DNA of 64,000 nt. It comes from Pedobacter frigidisoli. GTDB lineage: Bacteria; Bacteroidota; Bacteroidia; Sphingobacteriales; Sphingobacteriaceae. Each line of letters opens with the position of its first letter. Within the stretch, counting starts at the first letter, position 1. The stretch covers positions 42,420 to 106,419 of the forward strand of contig NZ_SJSN01000017.1 of assembly GCF_004331675.1 (NCBI RefSeq), in the 5' to 3' direction. Positions 1 to 8,884 of this stretch are shown one piece after another. The notes beneath the pieces were generated by a model, which saw nothing but the letters and a program-made list of their open reading frames with translations, was not told the DNA's origin and did not search any database. The position numbers were made by a program, and so were the translations under genes.

Positions 1-911
1 TGAATGGTTAGATTTTGTTTCTGTTTGATAATCAAATCTAAAAGCGCCAACTCTTTCTTAGTGTCGCGTTGCAGGCCGCTTAAGGATGCATCCCAAATTA
101 AACCGATTTGATTTGCCCATTGCCTTGGGCGACTTTGAACCTTTGGAAAAACATTTACCAAGAAATAATATCCATTTGATGCCTTTTGCATTTGCACTTC
201 TGGTAAATCATTTCGTTTGGGCAAATTAATGGTTAAGCCGTTTTTAGATTGATAATTGGTTTTATTGATTTCTGCAACGTAAGTATTTCCAGTTGCCTTT
301 AAATCGAAACTTCCATCTGGCTGCTCGCCTAATTCGGGTTTGATCACACTCTCGAAAACTGTTGCTTTTAGCGAAAAATTTTCGATGGATTGATTGTAAT
401 CTAAAGGCAAGTGATATTTTAAAACATTACCGCTATTAAATCCAAGTTCTTCTTCGTAACCCACAAGAATGGTTCGGCTTCCGTTTGCTGGTAGCGGATA
501 AATTCTTGTTCTAAAGTTATTTCCTTCTACTTTCTCTAACAAACCTGGGTCAACCCGGCGACGTTCGATGCTTTCGAAAACTTCGGTTGCCTTAGCTTTT
601 TCTACCGGAACTGCTTCACGCATTTTGCCATTAATATCCAAAGCATATCGGCTAATGCTTACGCCTTCTGGCATTGGAAAAGTTAATTCGCCCTCTAATA
701 TTCTATTGCTGCTATTATGGAAAGTCATGGTCATTACCGTTGTGGCCATGTTTCCGGTAATTTGCACATCGATATTGAGCTTGCTTAGTTTAACGGCTTG
801 CTTTTGTTCTTCGGTTTCAGCTTGTTGAACCTTTAAAACGGGCATTTGTGCCTGAACTAGAAATGTAATTAAAAATAGAGGGACGATGAGTAAGGTTTTA
901 GATAGTCTCAT
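1..911 (-). CDS. VIT-domain protein, 3' part outside window
   Basis: The open frame starts at an ATG complementary to 909-911 and runs off the left edge after 303 codons without a stop. The first 22 residues (MRLSKTLLIVPLFLITFLVQ, then AQ) look like a Sec signal peptide. Residues about 45-145 match the vault/inter-alpha-trypsin (VIT) domain: an amphipathic beta stretch ending ELTFPMPEG, then KAKATEVFESI and the RIYPLPANGSRTI segment followed by VGYEEEL. In this family a von Willebrand A domain often follows, but that part is not visible here. The protein is probably periplasmic or surface-exposed; the function is unknown. Divergent from the YbjQ-family gene. Confidence 0.8.
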   Translation of the reverse strand, partial: MRLSKTLLIVPLFLITFLVQAQMPVLKVQQAETEEQKQAVKLSKLNIDVQITGNMATTVMTMTFHNSSNRILEGELTFPMPEGVSISRYALDINGKMREAVPVEKAKATEVFESIERRRVDPGLLEKVEGNNFRTRIYPLPANGSRTILVGYEEELGFNSGNVLKYHLPLDYNQSIENFSLKATVFESVIKPELGEQPDGSFDLKATGNTYVAEINKTNYQSKNGLTINLPKRNDLPEVQMQKASNGYYFLVNVFPKVQSRPRQWANQIGLIWDASLSGLQRDTKKELALLDLIIKQKQNLTI

Positions 912-1012
912 ACATTGATTTTAAATAGGGATGCAAAATTTATACGGATTGCATAAATTTATTTTTGAAGCCTCGCTATGCTTACGAAAATAGATGCGGA
1001 AGCCTGTGTAAA

Positions 1013-1107
1013 TAAACCCGATTGGAATGAAAATCCTTTTTGATAGCAGCAACCTTGAATATGCTGACAGAAAGTTTTTCAAAAAGATTGAAATGAAAAG
1101 CGGGGGC
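1013..1107 (+). repeat. Family T structured intergenic repeat, copy a
   Basis: Head TAAACCCGATTGGAATG, tail AAAAGCGGGGGC. Between them CTTTTTGA (1036-1043) pairs with TCAAAAAG (1079-1086). The same head and tail occur around different hairpins at 13669, 18868, 31587, 48275 (minus) and 53163 (minus). Confidence 0.6.
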
Positions 1108-1198
1108 AGAAATAACCAATAAAAAACAGAACCCTGCTTTTCTAAAAAGCATGTAACATTTAATTAAAATTGAGTTCTAATTATTAAAAACTGAAACT

Positions 1199-1525
1199 AT
1201 GTTATTAACGACAACGCCATCTGTTGAGGGCAAGAAAATTGTGAAATATGTTGGTCTGGTTACGGGTGAGACCATTATTGGTGCAAATATTTTTAAGGAT
1301 TTATTTGCTGGAATAACCGATATTGTTGGGGGTAGATCTAGCTCTTACGAACGTGTGTTGAGAGAAGGAAAAGATACCGCACTAAACGAAATGCAACAAT
1401 ATGCGGCCGCTTTAGGTGCCAATGCAATTGTTGGAATAGATTTAGATTACGAAACTGTTGGCAGTGGTGGCAGTATGTTAATGGTGAGCGCCAATGGAAC
1501 TGCGGTTATTTTGGAAGATTTGTAG
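1199..1525 (+). CDS. YbjQ/UPF0145 family protein
   Basis: This 108-residue protein matches the YbjQ (UPF0145, sometimes called heavy-metal-binding) family over its full length. Visible signatures are the VTGETIIGANIFKD segment near residues 21-35, the GRSSSYERVLREGKDTALNEM helix, and the glycine-rich ALGANAIVGIDLDYE strand that closes the compact fold. Members form small oligomeric domains of undefined biochemical role. The gene stands alone between a divergent VIT-domain gene and the convergent pfkA. No clear Shine-Dalgarno sequence precedes the ATG, which is usual in Bacteroidetes. Confidence 0.85.
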   Translation: MLLTTTPSVEGKKIVKYVGLVTGETIIGANIFKDLFAGITDIVGGRSSSYERVLREGKDTALNEMQQYAAALGANAIVGIDLDYETVGSGGSMLMVSANGTAVILEDL

Positions 1526-1577
1526 GCGATATAAAATTAGATGAATACTGACGATTGCCAGTATTCATCTATTATTT

Positions 1578-2561
1578 TTAGAATGACAGAATGTCGATTA
1601 ATTTTAACCAGGTAGAACTTACTTTTTCTGCATCGATATGTTTAATGGCATGATCGAAAGGTGTAAACGTAATCTCTCGATTTATTTGTCCGGCCATCAC
1701 GCTTCTTTCGCCATTAATTAAGCCCTCAACAGCTGCAACGCCCAACCTGCTCGCTAAAACACGATCCATGCAAGTTGGCTTTCCGCCACGCTGAATATGT
1801 CCTAATACCGAAACTTTCGTGTCATAATGTGGGTATCTTTCTTGTAGAATTTCGCCAACCTTAAAAGCGCCGCCAGTATCATCACCTTCGGCAATAATGA
1901 TAATTTTCGATGCCTTATCTTTACGACTATGCTCTAGTTTATGCAAAATATCATCTACATTCATGTTCGCTTCAGGAATCATAATGGCTTCTGCGCCAAC
2001 ACCAATGCCACTTCGTAAGGCAATTAAGCCTGAATCGCGACCCATTACCTCTACGATGAACAATCTATCGTGAGATTCTGCAGTATCTCTAATTTTATCA
2101 ACAGCATCAATAACGGTATTAATGGCCGAATCGTAACCAATGGTAAAATCGGTACCTGCAAGATCGTTGTCAATAGTTCCGGGTAAGCCAACGATTGGAA
2201 AATCGAATTCTTGAGCAAAAACATTCGCTCCAGTAAAAGTTCCATCTCCCCCAATCACGACCAAGGCATCAATGTTTTTATCCTTAAGGTTTTGATAAGC
2301 TGTTTTTCTGCCCTCAACCGTTCTGAAAGCCTCACTACGGGCGGTTTTTAAAATGGTACCGCCACGTTGGATAATGTTGGCCACAGACTTGCGATCCATG
2401 GCTATAAAATCGTTATTGATTAAACCTTCGTATCCACGAATAAATCCAGTTACTTCAATATCGTAATAAATTGAGGCCCTAACAACAGCCCTAATTGCGG
2501 CGTTCATGCCCGGAGAATCCCCTCCGGAGGTTAAAACACCAATGTTCTTTATCTTATTCAT
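1578..2561 (-). CDS. pfkA: ATP-dependent 6-phosphofructokinase
   Basis: Phosphorylates fructose 6-phosphate to fructose 1,6-bisphosphate, the committed step of glycolysis. The 327-residue length is normal for the short bacterial enzyme. Visible motifs are GVLTSGGDSPGMNAAIRA (N-terminal nucleotide loop), GGDGTFTGA with the glycine typical of ATP rather than PPi users, the catalytic PGTIDNDLAGTD loop, VEVMGRDSG, and GHIQRGGKPTCMDR near the C-terminus. The start codon lies four bases downstream of the dsbD-like stop, so the two are probably co-transcribed. Confidence 0.96.
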   Translation of the reverse strand: MNKIKNIGVLTSGGDSPGMNAAIRAVVRASIYYDIEVTGFIRGYEGLINNDFIAMDRKSVANIIQRGGTILKTARSEAFRTVEGRKTAYQNLKDKNIDALVVIGGDGTFTGANVFAQEFDFPIVGLPGTIDNDLAGTDFTIGYDSAINTVIDAVDKIRDTAESHDRLFIVEVMGRDSGLIALRSGIGVGAEAIMIPEANMNVDDILHKLEHSRKDKASKIIIIAEGDDTGGAFKVGEILQERYPHYDTKVSVLGHIQRGGKPTCMDRVLASRLGVAAVEGLINGERSVMAGQINREITFTPFDHAIKHIDAEKVSSTWLKLIDILSF

Positions 2562-2565
2562 TTTG

Positions 2566-4242
2566 TTATTTCTTTCCCTTAAAAATATCTAGGGCGCTTT
2601 GCAAATATAGTGCATAATCCTTTGCATCAAAGATTGCTCCTTGAGGTGCTACCAATGTATTTAAATCATGACCAGCTAAAACATAAAATGGCTGTGAATT
2701 AGAATTATATTTTGATGCCTGAAAATCAGCATTCCACGCTCCTAAGTCTTCAGTATCCTTACGCAAAAATGAAGAATAATGAACTTGGCTAGTAGGAACC
2801 TTAGCAGATCTTTCATCAACATATAGCTGAATTAATACAAATTCTTCTTTAATTAAGCGGCCAACCTCAGGGTCGATCCAAACATTATCTTCCATTTTTC
2901 GGCAATTTACACAAGCATGTCCTGTAAAATCTATGATCATAGGTTTATTTACTTTTTTGGCATAAGCAAGACCTTCATTTAAATCGAAAAATGCATTGAA
3001 ACCACGCGGTGGATGAAGTACATCGCTATATTTAACTTTCGCTGGAAATTCGGAAGATGTGATTGATGCCTGAGTGCTACCTCCAAGGATGAAATCTTGT
3101 GTATTCATTGGTGGGGCTAAACCACTTAAAACACTTACCGGAGCACCCCATAATCCTGGTAAAATATATACGGCAAACGAAAAAGATAAGATAGCCAAAA
3201 ACAGCCTTGGTACGGAAACGTAAGATAAATCACTGTCATGAGAAAATTTGATTTTTCCTAACAGATAAATTCCCATCAAAATAAAAATAACAATCCATAA
3301 ACAAAGGAAAATTTCTCTATCAAACCATTCCCAATGCCATACTAAATCTGCTGCTGATAAAAATTTTAAAGCTAAAGCCAACTCCAAAAACCCCAAACAC
3401 ACCTTTACGCTGTTAAGCCAACCACCAGATTTAGGCATACTATTTAAAAAGCCTGGAAATATGGCCGATAATGTAAACGGTAAAGCCAAGGCTAAGGCGA
3501 AACCAAACATTCCAACTGCAGGGCCAAGCACGTTTCCTTTTGAACTGGCCTCAACCAATAATGTTCCAATAATTGGGCCTGTACATGAAAACGAAACTAA
3601 GGCCAGCGAGGCTGCCATAAAAAATATGCCACCCAACCCCTTGCTGTTATCTGCTTTTTGATCTATTTTATTTACAAATGAGCTTGGCAAGGTGATTTCG
3701 AAAGCTCCAAAAAAGGAAACAGCAAATACAATGAGGAGTATAAAAAATGCAAAATTAAACCAACCACTGCTGCTTAGTTCGTTAAGCTTACTTGAGCCAA
3801 AGAGTATGGTAATTAATAAACCAAAAACCACATAAATAACGATAATCGAAATTCCATAGAGAATGGCTTGCCCAATGCCTTTTTTTCTACTTCCCGCTTT
3901 TTTGGTAAAATAGCTTATCGTTAAAGGCACCATAGGAAAAATGCAGGGCATTAAAAAGGCTAAAAAACCGCCAAACAATCCTTTTATAAAAGTTTGCCAA
4001 AGGGTTAGCTTTTCTGCTGAAGTGCTTTTAGCTACGGTTTTTGCGACAGCTTTCGTTTCTTTCTTAACTGTGTCTTTTACAATATTGTTAGCTGCACTGT
4101 CTTGTGCCGAGCCTACCTCGGTAAAAACCATGTCGCTTGGTGCCGTTGCGGTGGTATCCTGTATTACGGAGCCGTAACTTTTAATAGCTGGCAATGCTAA
4201 AAACATTGCTGCCATTAGTAATAATAATAAAACCTTTTTCAT
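2566..4242 (-). CDS. dsbD: DsbD-like thiol:disulfide interchange protein (transmembrane + thioredoxin domains)
   Basis: Carries electrons from cytoplasmic thioredoxin to periplasmic thiol partners. After a signal-like N-terminus and a Thr/Ala/Lys-rich linker (about residues 26-75), roughly residues 80-370 hold the polytopic core with its two redox cysteines in LMPCIFPMVPLTISYF and SFSCTGPIIG. The C-terminal thioredoxin-like domain carries CVNC (C444, C447) in GHACVNCRKMEDNVW. The periplasmic alpha domain that begins E. coli DsbD is missing and is supplied by the separate gene at 4390-4839, with a terminator hairpin between the two. Length 558 residues, consistent with DsbD minus alpha. Confidence 0.9.
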   Translation of the reverse strand: MKKVLLLLLMAAMFLALPAIKSYGSVIQDTTATAPSDMVFTEVGSAQDSAANNIVKDTVKKETKAVAKTVAKSTSAEKLTLWQTFIKGLFGGFLAFLMPCIFPMVPLTISYFTKKAGSRKKGIGQAILYGISIIVIYVVFGLLITILFGSSKLNELSSSGWFNFAFFILLIVFAVSFFGAFEITLPSSFVNKIDQKADNSKGLGGIFFMAASLALVSFSCTGPIIGTLLVEASSKGNVLGPAVGMFGFALALALPFTLSAIFPGFLNSMPKSGGWLNSVKVCLGFLELALALKFLSAADLVWHWEWFDREIFLCLWIVIFILMGIYLLGKIKFSHDSDLSYVSVPRLFLAILSFSFAVYILPGLWGAPVSVLSGLAPPMNTQDFILGGSTQASITSSEFPAKVKYSDVLHPPRGFNAFFDLNEGLAYAKKVNKPMIIDFTGHACVNCRKMEDNVWIDPEVGRLIKEEFVLIQLYVDERSAKVPTSQVHYSSFLRKDTEDLGAWNADFQASKYNSNSQPFYVLAGHDLNTLVAPQGAIFDAKDYALYLQSALDIFKGKK

Positions 4243-4335
4243 TTATGTGTTTTGTGTGTGTTTGTGGCCGTGAAATTAAGAATAATTTTATAAACGATTA
4301 GTTTATAAACGGCTACACCAAGTAGATTTTACTTT

Positions 4336-4370
4336 AAAAAGAAACAGTCCCGAGTTCTTCGGGACTGTTT
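4336..4370 (-). terminator. Rho-independent terminator after the DsbD-alpha gene
   Basis: A perfect 12-bp stem (4342-4353 with 4359-4370) has a 5-base loop. On the minus strand it is followed by one C and five T. It lies between the DsbD-alpha gene and dsbD, so it may attenuate transcription into dsbD-pfkA. Confidence 0.8.
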
Positions 4371-4389
4371 GTAAATATTTTGGTATCAA

Positions 4390-4839
4390 TTATTTAACGG
4401 GAACGCTAAACTCTACTTCTTCTGGGGGAAGACATTGCCTATCGTTACAAACCATAAATTCTACCTTACCCTTAACGGCTGTAGTAGCTTTATTCAGTTT
4501 TATTTTCTGTTGGAAGATTACCGAACTCTCAAAATAACTAACATTCATTTTAAAAGTGCTCTCATACTTGGTGATGGCTTTTGGCTCAACTGTTTTTCCA
4601 ACTAGGGTAAAATCTTTTGATGGGGAGAAAGTGAAAGTAGTTTTAACCGGTCCACCATCTTTTACGTTTTGAGAATAAATATGCCATTTATCTTCAATGG
4701 TTGCTTTAATGTATAAAATAGCTTCTGTTTTGCTTACTTTTTTTGCGAAGTAAGACCAGGTAACCGGTTTCTCGATTTGAGCAGACGCTCCAAAAATGGT
4801 AAATAATACCATGGATAGCGCCAGTGTGATTCTTTTCAT
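4390..4839 (-). CDS. Stand-alone DsbD alpha-domain (periplasmic) protein
   Basis: A 149-residue secreted protein; the first 20 residues (MKRITLALSMVLFTIFGASA) are a signal peptide. The remainder fits the immunoglobulin-like DsbD N-terminal (alpha) domain: WHIYSQNVKDGGPVKTTFTF in the middle, and the redox pair C131 and C136 in VCNDRQCLPPEE at the end, equivalent to the C-x5-C pair of E. coli DsbD. It probably takes electrons from the membrane core encoded next door and passes them to periplasmic substrates. Stop-to-start spacing from birA upstream is only 8 bases. Confidence 0.82.
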   Translation of the reverse strand: MKRITLALSMVLFTIFGASAQIEKPVTWSYFAKKVSKTEAILYIKATIEDKWHIYSQNVKDGGPVKTTFTFSPSKDFTLVGKTVEPKAITKYESTFKMNVSYFESSVIFQQKIKLNKATTAVKGKVEFMVCNDRQCLPPEEVEFSVPVK

Positions 4840-4847
4840 TTGTGTGT

Positions 4848-5624
4848 TTATTTTGTGTGTGTAAATTCTATTTCCTTAAAGTTGAAAGAAACCAAACCAT
4901 TAGCGGTGTTCATTTGCAATCGACCACTATCTTCAACTCCAATAATTGTACCTTCAAAAACCTCTCCATTTTGTTTATAACTAGCCGACATTTCGAAGTT
5001 ATACAGCCTTTTAAGGTAATCGTTTTGTAAAATACTATATTTTCCTGATCTCAAAATTAGGTAGTATTTTTCCATAAACACAAATATTTTCTCCATAATA
5101 TCCATCAAAGGCGTAACCTTTTGTAAAATTTGAATGACGGATGTGGCTTTATCGCTAATATTTTCGGCAAATTCTTGCTGATTAATATTCAAACCGATGC
5201 CAATAACTGATGATTTTATGGAACTCCCTGTCAGTGTGTTTTCAATTAAAATACCACCTACTTTCTTGTTCAAATAATACATATCATTTGGCCATTTTAC
5301 TTTAATCCCACTGGGGATAAAATGAGAAAGAGCATCGCTAACAGCTAAACTAACGGCAATATTTAAATAAAACTGTTTATCCAAAGGTAAAAAAGAAGGT
5401 TTTAAATATATACTTGTGCTGATATTTTTCCCTGCCTGAGTTTGCCAAACGCTCTCTTGCTGCCCTCTACCCGCAAACTGATTGTCTGCCATAATTACAG
5501 TGCCTTCTGCTAATGGCTCGGATTTTGACACCAAATCTTTCAAAAAGTTATTAGTAGAATCAACCTCTTTTAATTTGATTAAATTTTGACCAACAAATAG
5601 TGTCGAAAAAGTGTTATTTTGCAA
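4848..5624 (-). CDS. birA: Biotin--[acetyl-CoA-carboxylase] ligase
   Basis: Activates biotin with ATP and attaches it to the carboxyl-carrier lysine of acetyl-CoA carboxylase. The adenylate-binding loop is AGRGQQESVW (residues 51-60), where classical enzymes have GRGRxGRxW. The central KWPNDMYYLNKKVGGILIE segment carries the catalytic and substrate-binding residues. There is no N-terminal winged helix, so this is a monofunctional ligase and not a repressor. 258 residues is normal for that class. Divergent from rsfS across a 44-bp gap. Confidence 0.93.
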   Translation of the reverse strand: MQNNTFSTLFVGQNLIKLKEVDSTNNFLKDLVSKSEPLAEGTVIMADNQFAGRGQQESVWQTQAGKNISTSIYLKPSFLPLDKQFYLNIAVSLAVSDALSHFIPSGIKVKWPNDMYYLNKKVGGILIENTLTGSSIKSSVIGIGLNINQQEFAENISDKATSVIQILQKVTPLMDIMEKIFVFMEKYYLILRSGKYSILQNDYLKRLYNFEMSASYKQNGEVFEGTIIGVEDSGRLQMNTANGLVSFNFKEIEFTHTK

Positions 5625-5668
5625 GTGTTGAGTTTATATTATTGTAATTCCAAAATTAAATCATTTTA

Positions 5669-6043
5669 ATGGTAAAAAAGAAAATAGTAGCCCTTTCTAC
5701 ATACCTTTCTGAGTTAGCCGTTCTGGGCATTCAGGAAAAAAAAGGAGAAGATATTGTGCGGTTAGATCTAACGAATATTCATACATCTGTAGCAGATTAT
5801 TTTATTATCGCAAGCGCCAATTCTGGTACGCAAGTAAAAGCAATTGCCGATAGCGTTGAAAAAGAAATATATAAAGTTACCCAAGCAGACCCAAGACATA
5901 AAGAAGGTTTTGAATCTGCAGATTGGATTATCTTAGATTATTTTGATGTGGTTGTGCACATTTTTAAAACAGAAAAGCGCCACTTTTATGGCATAGAAGA
6001 ACTTTGGGGAGATGCAGAAAGCACAAATTATCAGAGCGCATAA
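5669..6043 (+). CDS. rsfS: Ribosome silencing factor RsfS
   Basis: Binds ribosomal protein uL14 on the 50S subunit and blocks subunit joining when nutrients are short. The 124-residue sequence shows the family signatures KGEDIVRLDLTN, VADYFIIASANSGTQVKAIA, and SADWIILDYFDVVVHIF, ending with FYGIEELWGDAE. First gene of a plus-strand group with ftsH 30 bp downstream, an arrangement that recurs in Bacteroidetes. Confidence 0.94.
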   Translation: MVKKKIVALSTYLSELAVLGIQEKKGEDIVRLDLTNIHTSVADYFIIASANSGTQVKAIADSVEKEIYKVTQADPRHKEGFESADWIILDYFDVVVHIFKTEKRHFYGIEELWGDAESTNYQSA

Positions 6044-6073
6044 CCTATAGAACCACAATTTTGACAAAGACAG

Positions 6074-8101
6074 ATGAACGATAATCAAAATACAAACGAA
6101 AACGGCAAACCGGGGAAGAAACTTCCAAACATTCCAAAGAAACCGCAAAAAGGATCGAAGTTTAATATTTTCTGGGTTTACGCAGCCATTATAATTGCAA
6201 TTGTTGCCGCACAGTTTTTTTTTACTAGCGATAGTGGCAAAAAAGTAACTTACGAAACTTTTGAGAGCCAAATGCTTTTACCAGGTGATGTAGATAAAAT
6301 TGTTGCTTACCAAACCGAAGATTTAGTTAAGGCTGAAGTGTATATAAATAAAGATAGCTTAGCTAAAAAAGCCATTTACAAAACGGATAAAAGCAAAAGC
6401 GCAATCAATTTATCGAATACACCTACGCCAACAGTTTATTTTGAAGTTGGTGGAAAGTTTTCGGATTTGGCAGCAAAATTAAAAGAATCTCAAGCCAGTT
6501 TACCTGCTGGCAGAAAAGCGATTTCTTTTCAAGCAGAAAATCGTAGCAACCCATTAGCAAGCTGGTTCTTAAGTATCATTTTACCAGTTTTACTTTTAAT
6601 AGGATTCTGGATTTTTATGATGCGCAGAATGGGTGGCGGCGCTGGCGGCGGCGGACAAATTTTCAGCATTGGAAAATCTAAAGCAACCTTATTCGATAAG
6701 GAAAGCCAAGTTAATATTACATTTAATGATGTTGCTGGTTTAGAAGAAGCAAAAACTGAGGTAATGGAAATTGTAGATTTCCTTAAAAACCCTAAAAAAT
6801 ATACTGATCTAGGTGGTAAAATCCCGAAAGGCGCTTTATTGGTCGGTTCTCCAGGTACTGGTAAAACCCTATTGGCTAAAGCTGTTGCTGGCGAGGCTCA
6901 AGTTCCATTCTTCTCTTTATCAGGTTCTGATTTTGTTGAGATGTTCGTGGGCGTTGGTGCTTCTCGTGTGAGGGATTTATTCAAACAAGCGAAAGACAAA
7001 TCACCATGTATTATTTTTATCGATGAGATTGATGCAATTGGTCGTGCTCGTGGAAAAAATGGTGTAATGGGTGGTAATGATGAGCGTGAAAACACATTAA
7101 ACCAGTTATTGGTTGAAATGGATGGTTTCGGCACAAACACACATGTAATTATTTTAGCGGCAACTAACCGTGCAGATGTTTTAGATAAAGCGTTACTAAG
7201 AGCTGGTCGTTTCGATAGACAAATTTATGTTGATTTACCGGATGTTATCGAGCGTAAACAAATTTTCGAAGTACACATTACGCCGCTAAAAAAATCAGAA
7301 GAATTAGATACTGAATTTTTAGCAAAACAAACTCCTGGCTTCTCTGGTGCAGATATCGCAAATGTTTGTAATGAAGCAGCTTTAATTGCTGCTCGTAAGA
7401 ATAAAACAGCTGTTGACAAACAAGATTTCTTAGATGCTGTTGATAGAATTGTTGGCGGTTTAGAAAAGAAAAACAAAATCATCACCCCTAGTGAAAAACG
7501 AGCAATCGCTATTCATGAGGCTGGCCACGCAACGGTAAGTTGGTTATTAGAACATGCTGCGCCATTGGTTAAGGTTACAATTGTTCCCCGCGGACAAAGT
7601 TTAGGTGCAGCTTGGTATTTACCAGAAGAACGCTTAATTGTTCGTCCACACCAAATGCTCGATGAAATGTGTGCTACAATGGGTGGTAGAGCTGCAGAAA
7701 AGGTAATGTTCGATACGATTTCTACTGGCGCATTAAGCGATTTAGAAAAAGTAAATAAACAAGCCAGAGCAATGGTTACCATTTACGGTTTAAATGAAAA
7801 GTTAGGAAACATTACCTATTACGATTCATCTGGCCAAAATGAGTACAATTTTTCTAAACCATATTCTGAAGATACTGCCTTAACAATCGATAGAGAGATT
7901 TCTGCATTAATTGAGGGCCAATACCAAAGAGCAATAAGTTTATTACAAGAAAATAAAGATAAATTGATTCAATTGGCTGATATCTTAATCGAAAAAGAAG
8001 TTTTGTTTAAAGATGATTTAGAAGTAATTTTTGGTAAACGTTTGTTCGAAGCTCAAGGCGAAAGCGGAACTCCAGGACATATTACTCCAGTAGAAGCATA
8101 A
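6074..8101 (+). CDS. ftsH: ATP-dependent zinc metalloprotease FtsH
   Basis: Membrane AAA+ protease that extracts and degrades misfolded membrane proteins and selected cytoplasmic regulators. Two N-terminal membrane segments (about residues 31-50 and 165-184) flank a periplasmic domain. The AAA module has Walker A GSPGTGKT (K264; the usual GPPGTGKT has P where this has S), Walker B IIFIDEIDAIG, and the second region of homology ATNRADVLDKALLRAGRFDR. The protease site is HEAGH (H481, E482, H485), with the third zinc ligand likely D556 in GALSDLEK. Length 675 residues is typical. Confidence 0.97.
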   Translation: MNDNQNTNENGKPGKKLPNIPKKPQKGSKFNIFWVYAAIIIAIVAAQFFFTSDSGKKVTYETFESQMLLPGDVDKIVAYQTEDLVKAEVYINKDSLAKKAIYKTDKSKSAINLSNTPTPTVYFEVGGKFSDLAAKLKESQASLPAGRKAISFQAENRSNPLASWFLSIILPVLLLIGFWIFMMRRMGGGAGGGGQIFSIGKSKATLFDKESQVNITFNDVAGLEEAKTEVMEIVDFLKNPKKYTDLGGKIPKGALLVGSPGTGKTLLAKAVAGEAQVPFFSLSGSDFVEMFVGVGASRVRDLFKQAKDKSPCIIFIDEIDAIGRARGKNGVMGGNDERENTLNQLLVEMDGFGTNTHVIILAATNRADVLDKALLRAGRFDRQIYVDLPDVIERKQIFEVHITPLKKSEELDTEFLAKQTPGFSGADIANVCNEAALIAARKNKTAVDKQDFLDAVDRIVGGLEKKNKIITPSEKRAIAIHEAGHATVSWLLEHAAPLVKVTIVPRGQSLGAAWYLPEERLIVRPHQMLDEMCATMGGRAAEKVMFDTISTGALSDLEKVNKQARAMVTIYGLNEKLGNITYYDSSGQNEYNFSKPYSEDTALTIDREISALIEGQYQRAISLLQENKDKLIQLADILIEKEVLFKDDLEVIFGKRLFEAQGESGTPGHITPVEA

Positions 8102-8126
8102 ATAAATAATTTCTATTATTACATTT

Positions 8127-8163
8127 GCTACCCTAGTTAATAAATTAGGGTAGCTTTTTTTTT
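8127..8163 (+). terminator. Strong terminator whose T-tract ends 4 bases before the next ATG
   Basis: A 9-bp perfect stem (8127-8135 with 8146-8154) has a 10-base loop and is followed by nine T (8155-8163). The LUD-domain gene begins at 8168, so little leader remains unless transcription reads through from ftsH. Confidence 0.85.
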
Positions 8164-8167
8164 AATA

Positions 8168-8812
8168 ATGAAGGATAATACGACAGCGAAGGAACAAATA
8201 CTAAAAAAGATAAGGAAAGCGCTTTTAGAAAAGCGTGAAAACCCTTATCCGAACTTAGAAGATAGCCCTTTATATAAAAAAAATACCGAGGAACTCGAAA
8301 TTCTATTTGCAGAGCAACTTACGGCTGTATCGGGAAATTTTATCTTTTGCGAAGATGGCATCGATTTTTTTGAAAACATGCTCCAATTGGCTGATAAGTA
8401 CAAATGGCGCAAAATTTATTGCTGGGAACCTGAACTTCAAGAATTTCTAACTAAATACGAATTTCCTTTTTACCAAACCGATAAGGATTTTGAACAAGCA
8501 GAAGTGGGCATTACGCTTTGCGAAGCCTTAGTTGCCCGCAACGGAAGCGTGATGGTTACCAATCAGGGTGCAGCGGGCAGAAGATTAAGCATTTTCCCAC
8601 ATCATCATATTGTTATTGCCAGAACAAGTCAATTGGTTTTAGACCTTAAGGATGCGTTCCAAATGCTTAAAAATAGATATGGAAATCAAATTCCATCGAT
8701 GATAAGCAACATTACTGGTCCAAGCAGAACCGCTGATATTGAGAAAACATTAGTATTGGGTGCACATGGTCCTAAAGAGCTTTTTGTTTTCTTGATTGAT
8801 GATTTTGCTTAA
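8168..8812 (+). CDS. LUD-domain (LutC/YkgG family) protein
   Basis: 214 residues with the LUD fold found in LutC. Visible family features are ITLCEALVARNGSVMVTN (central strand), the PHHHIVIARTSQLV segment, and the C-terminal signature ITGPSRTADIEKTLVLGAHG followed by PKELFVFLID. LutC works with LutA and LutB in lactate oxidation, but no lutA or lutB lies nearby, so a role in lactate use cannot be claimed. In Bacteroidetes this gene commonly follows ftsH. Its start lies just behind the ftsH terminator T-tract. Confidence 0.85.
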   Translation: MKDNTTAKEQILKKIRKALLEKRENPYPNLEDSPLYKKNTEELEILFAEQLTAVSGNFIFCEDGIDFFENMLQLADKYKWRKIYCWEPELQEFLTKYEFPFYQTDKDFEQAEVGITLCEALVARNGSVMVTNQGAAGRRLSIFPHHHIVIARTSQLVLDLKDAFQMLKNRYGNQIPSMISNITGPSRTADIEKTLVLGAHGPKELFVFLIDDFA

Positions 8813-8884
8813 AAAATTTCTGTTTCTAATTTATTAACCATATTTTTATACTACATACCGATTTAGTATGCGGTATTATAATTT

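Noticed and set aside
8168..8812. lutC with lactate-utilisation function
   Set aside because: No lutA or lutB nearby. LUD-domain proteins occur in other contexts, so the gene symbol was withheld.
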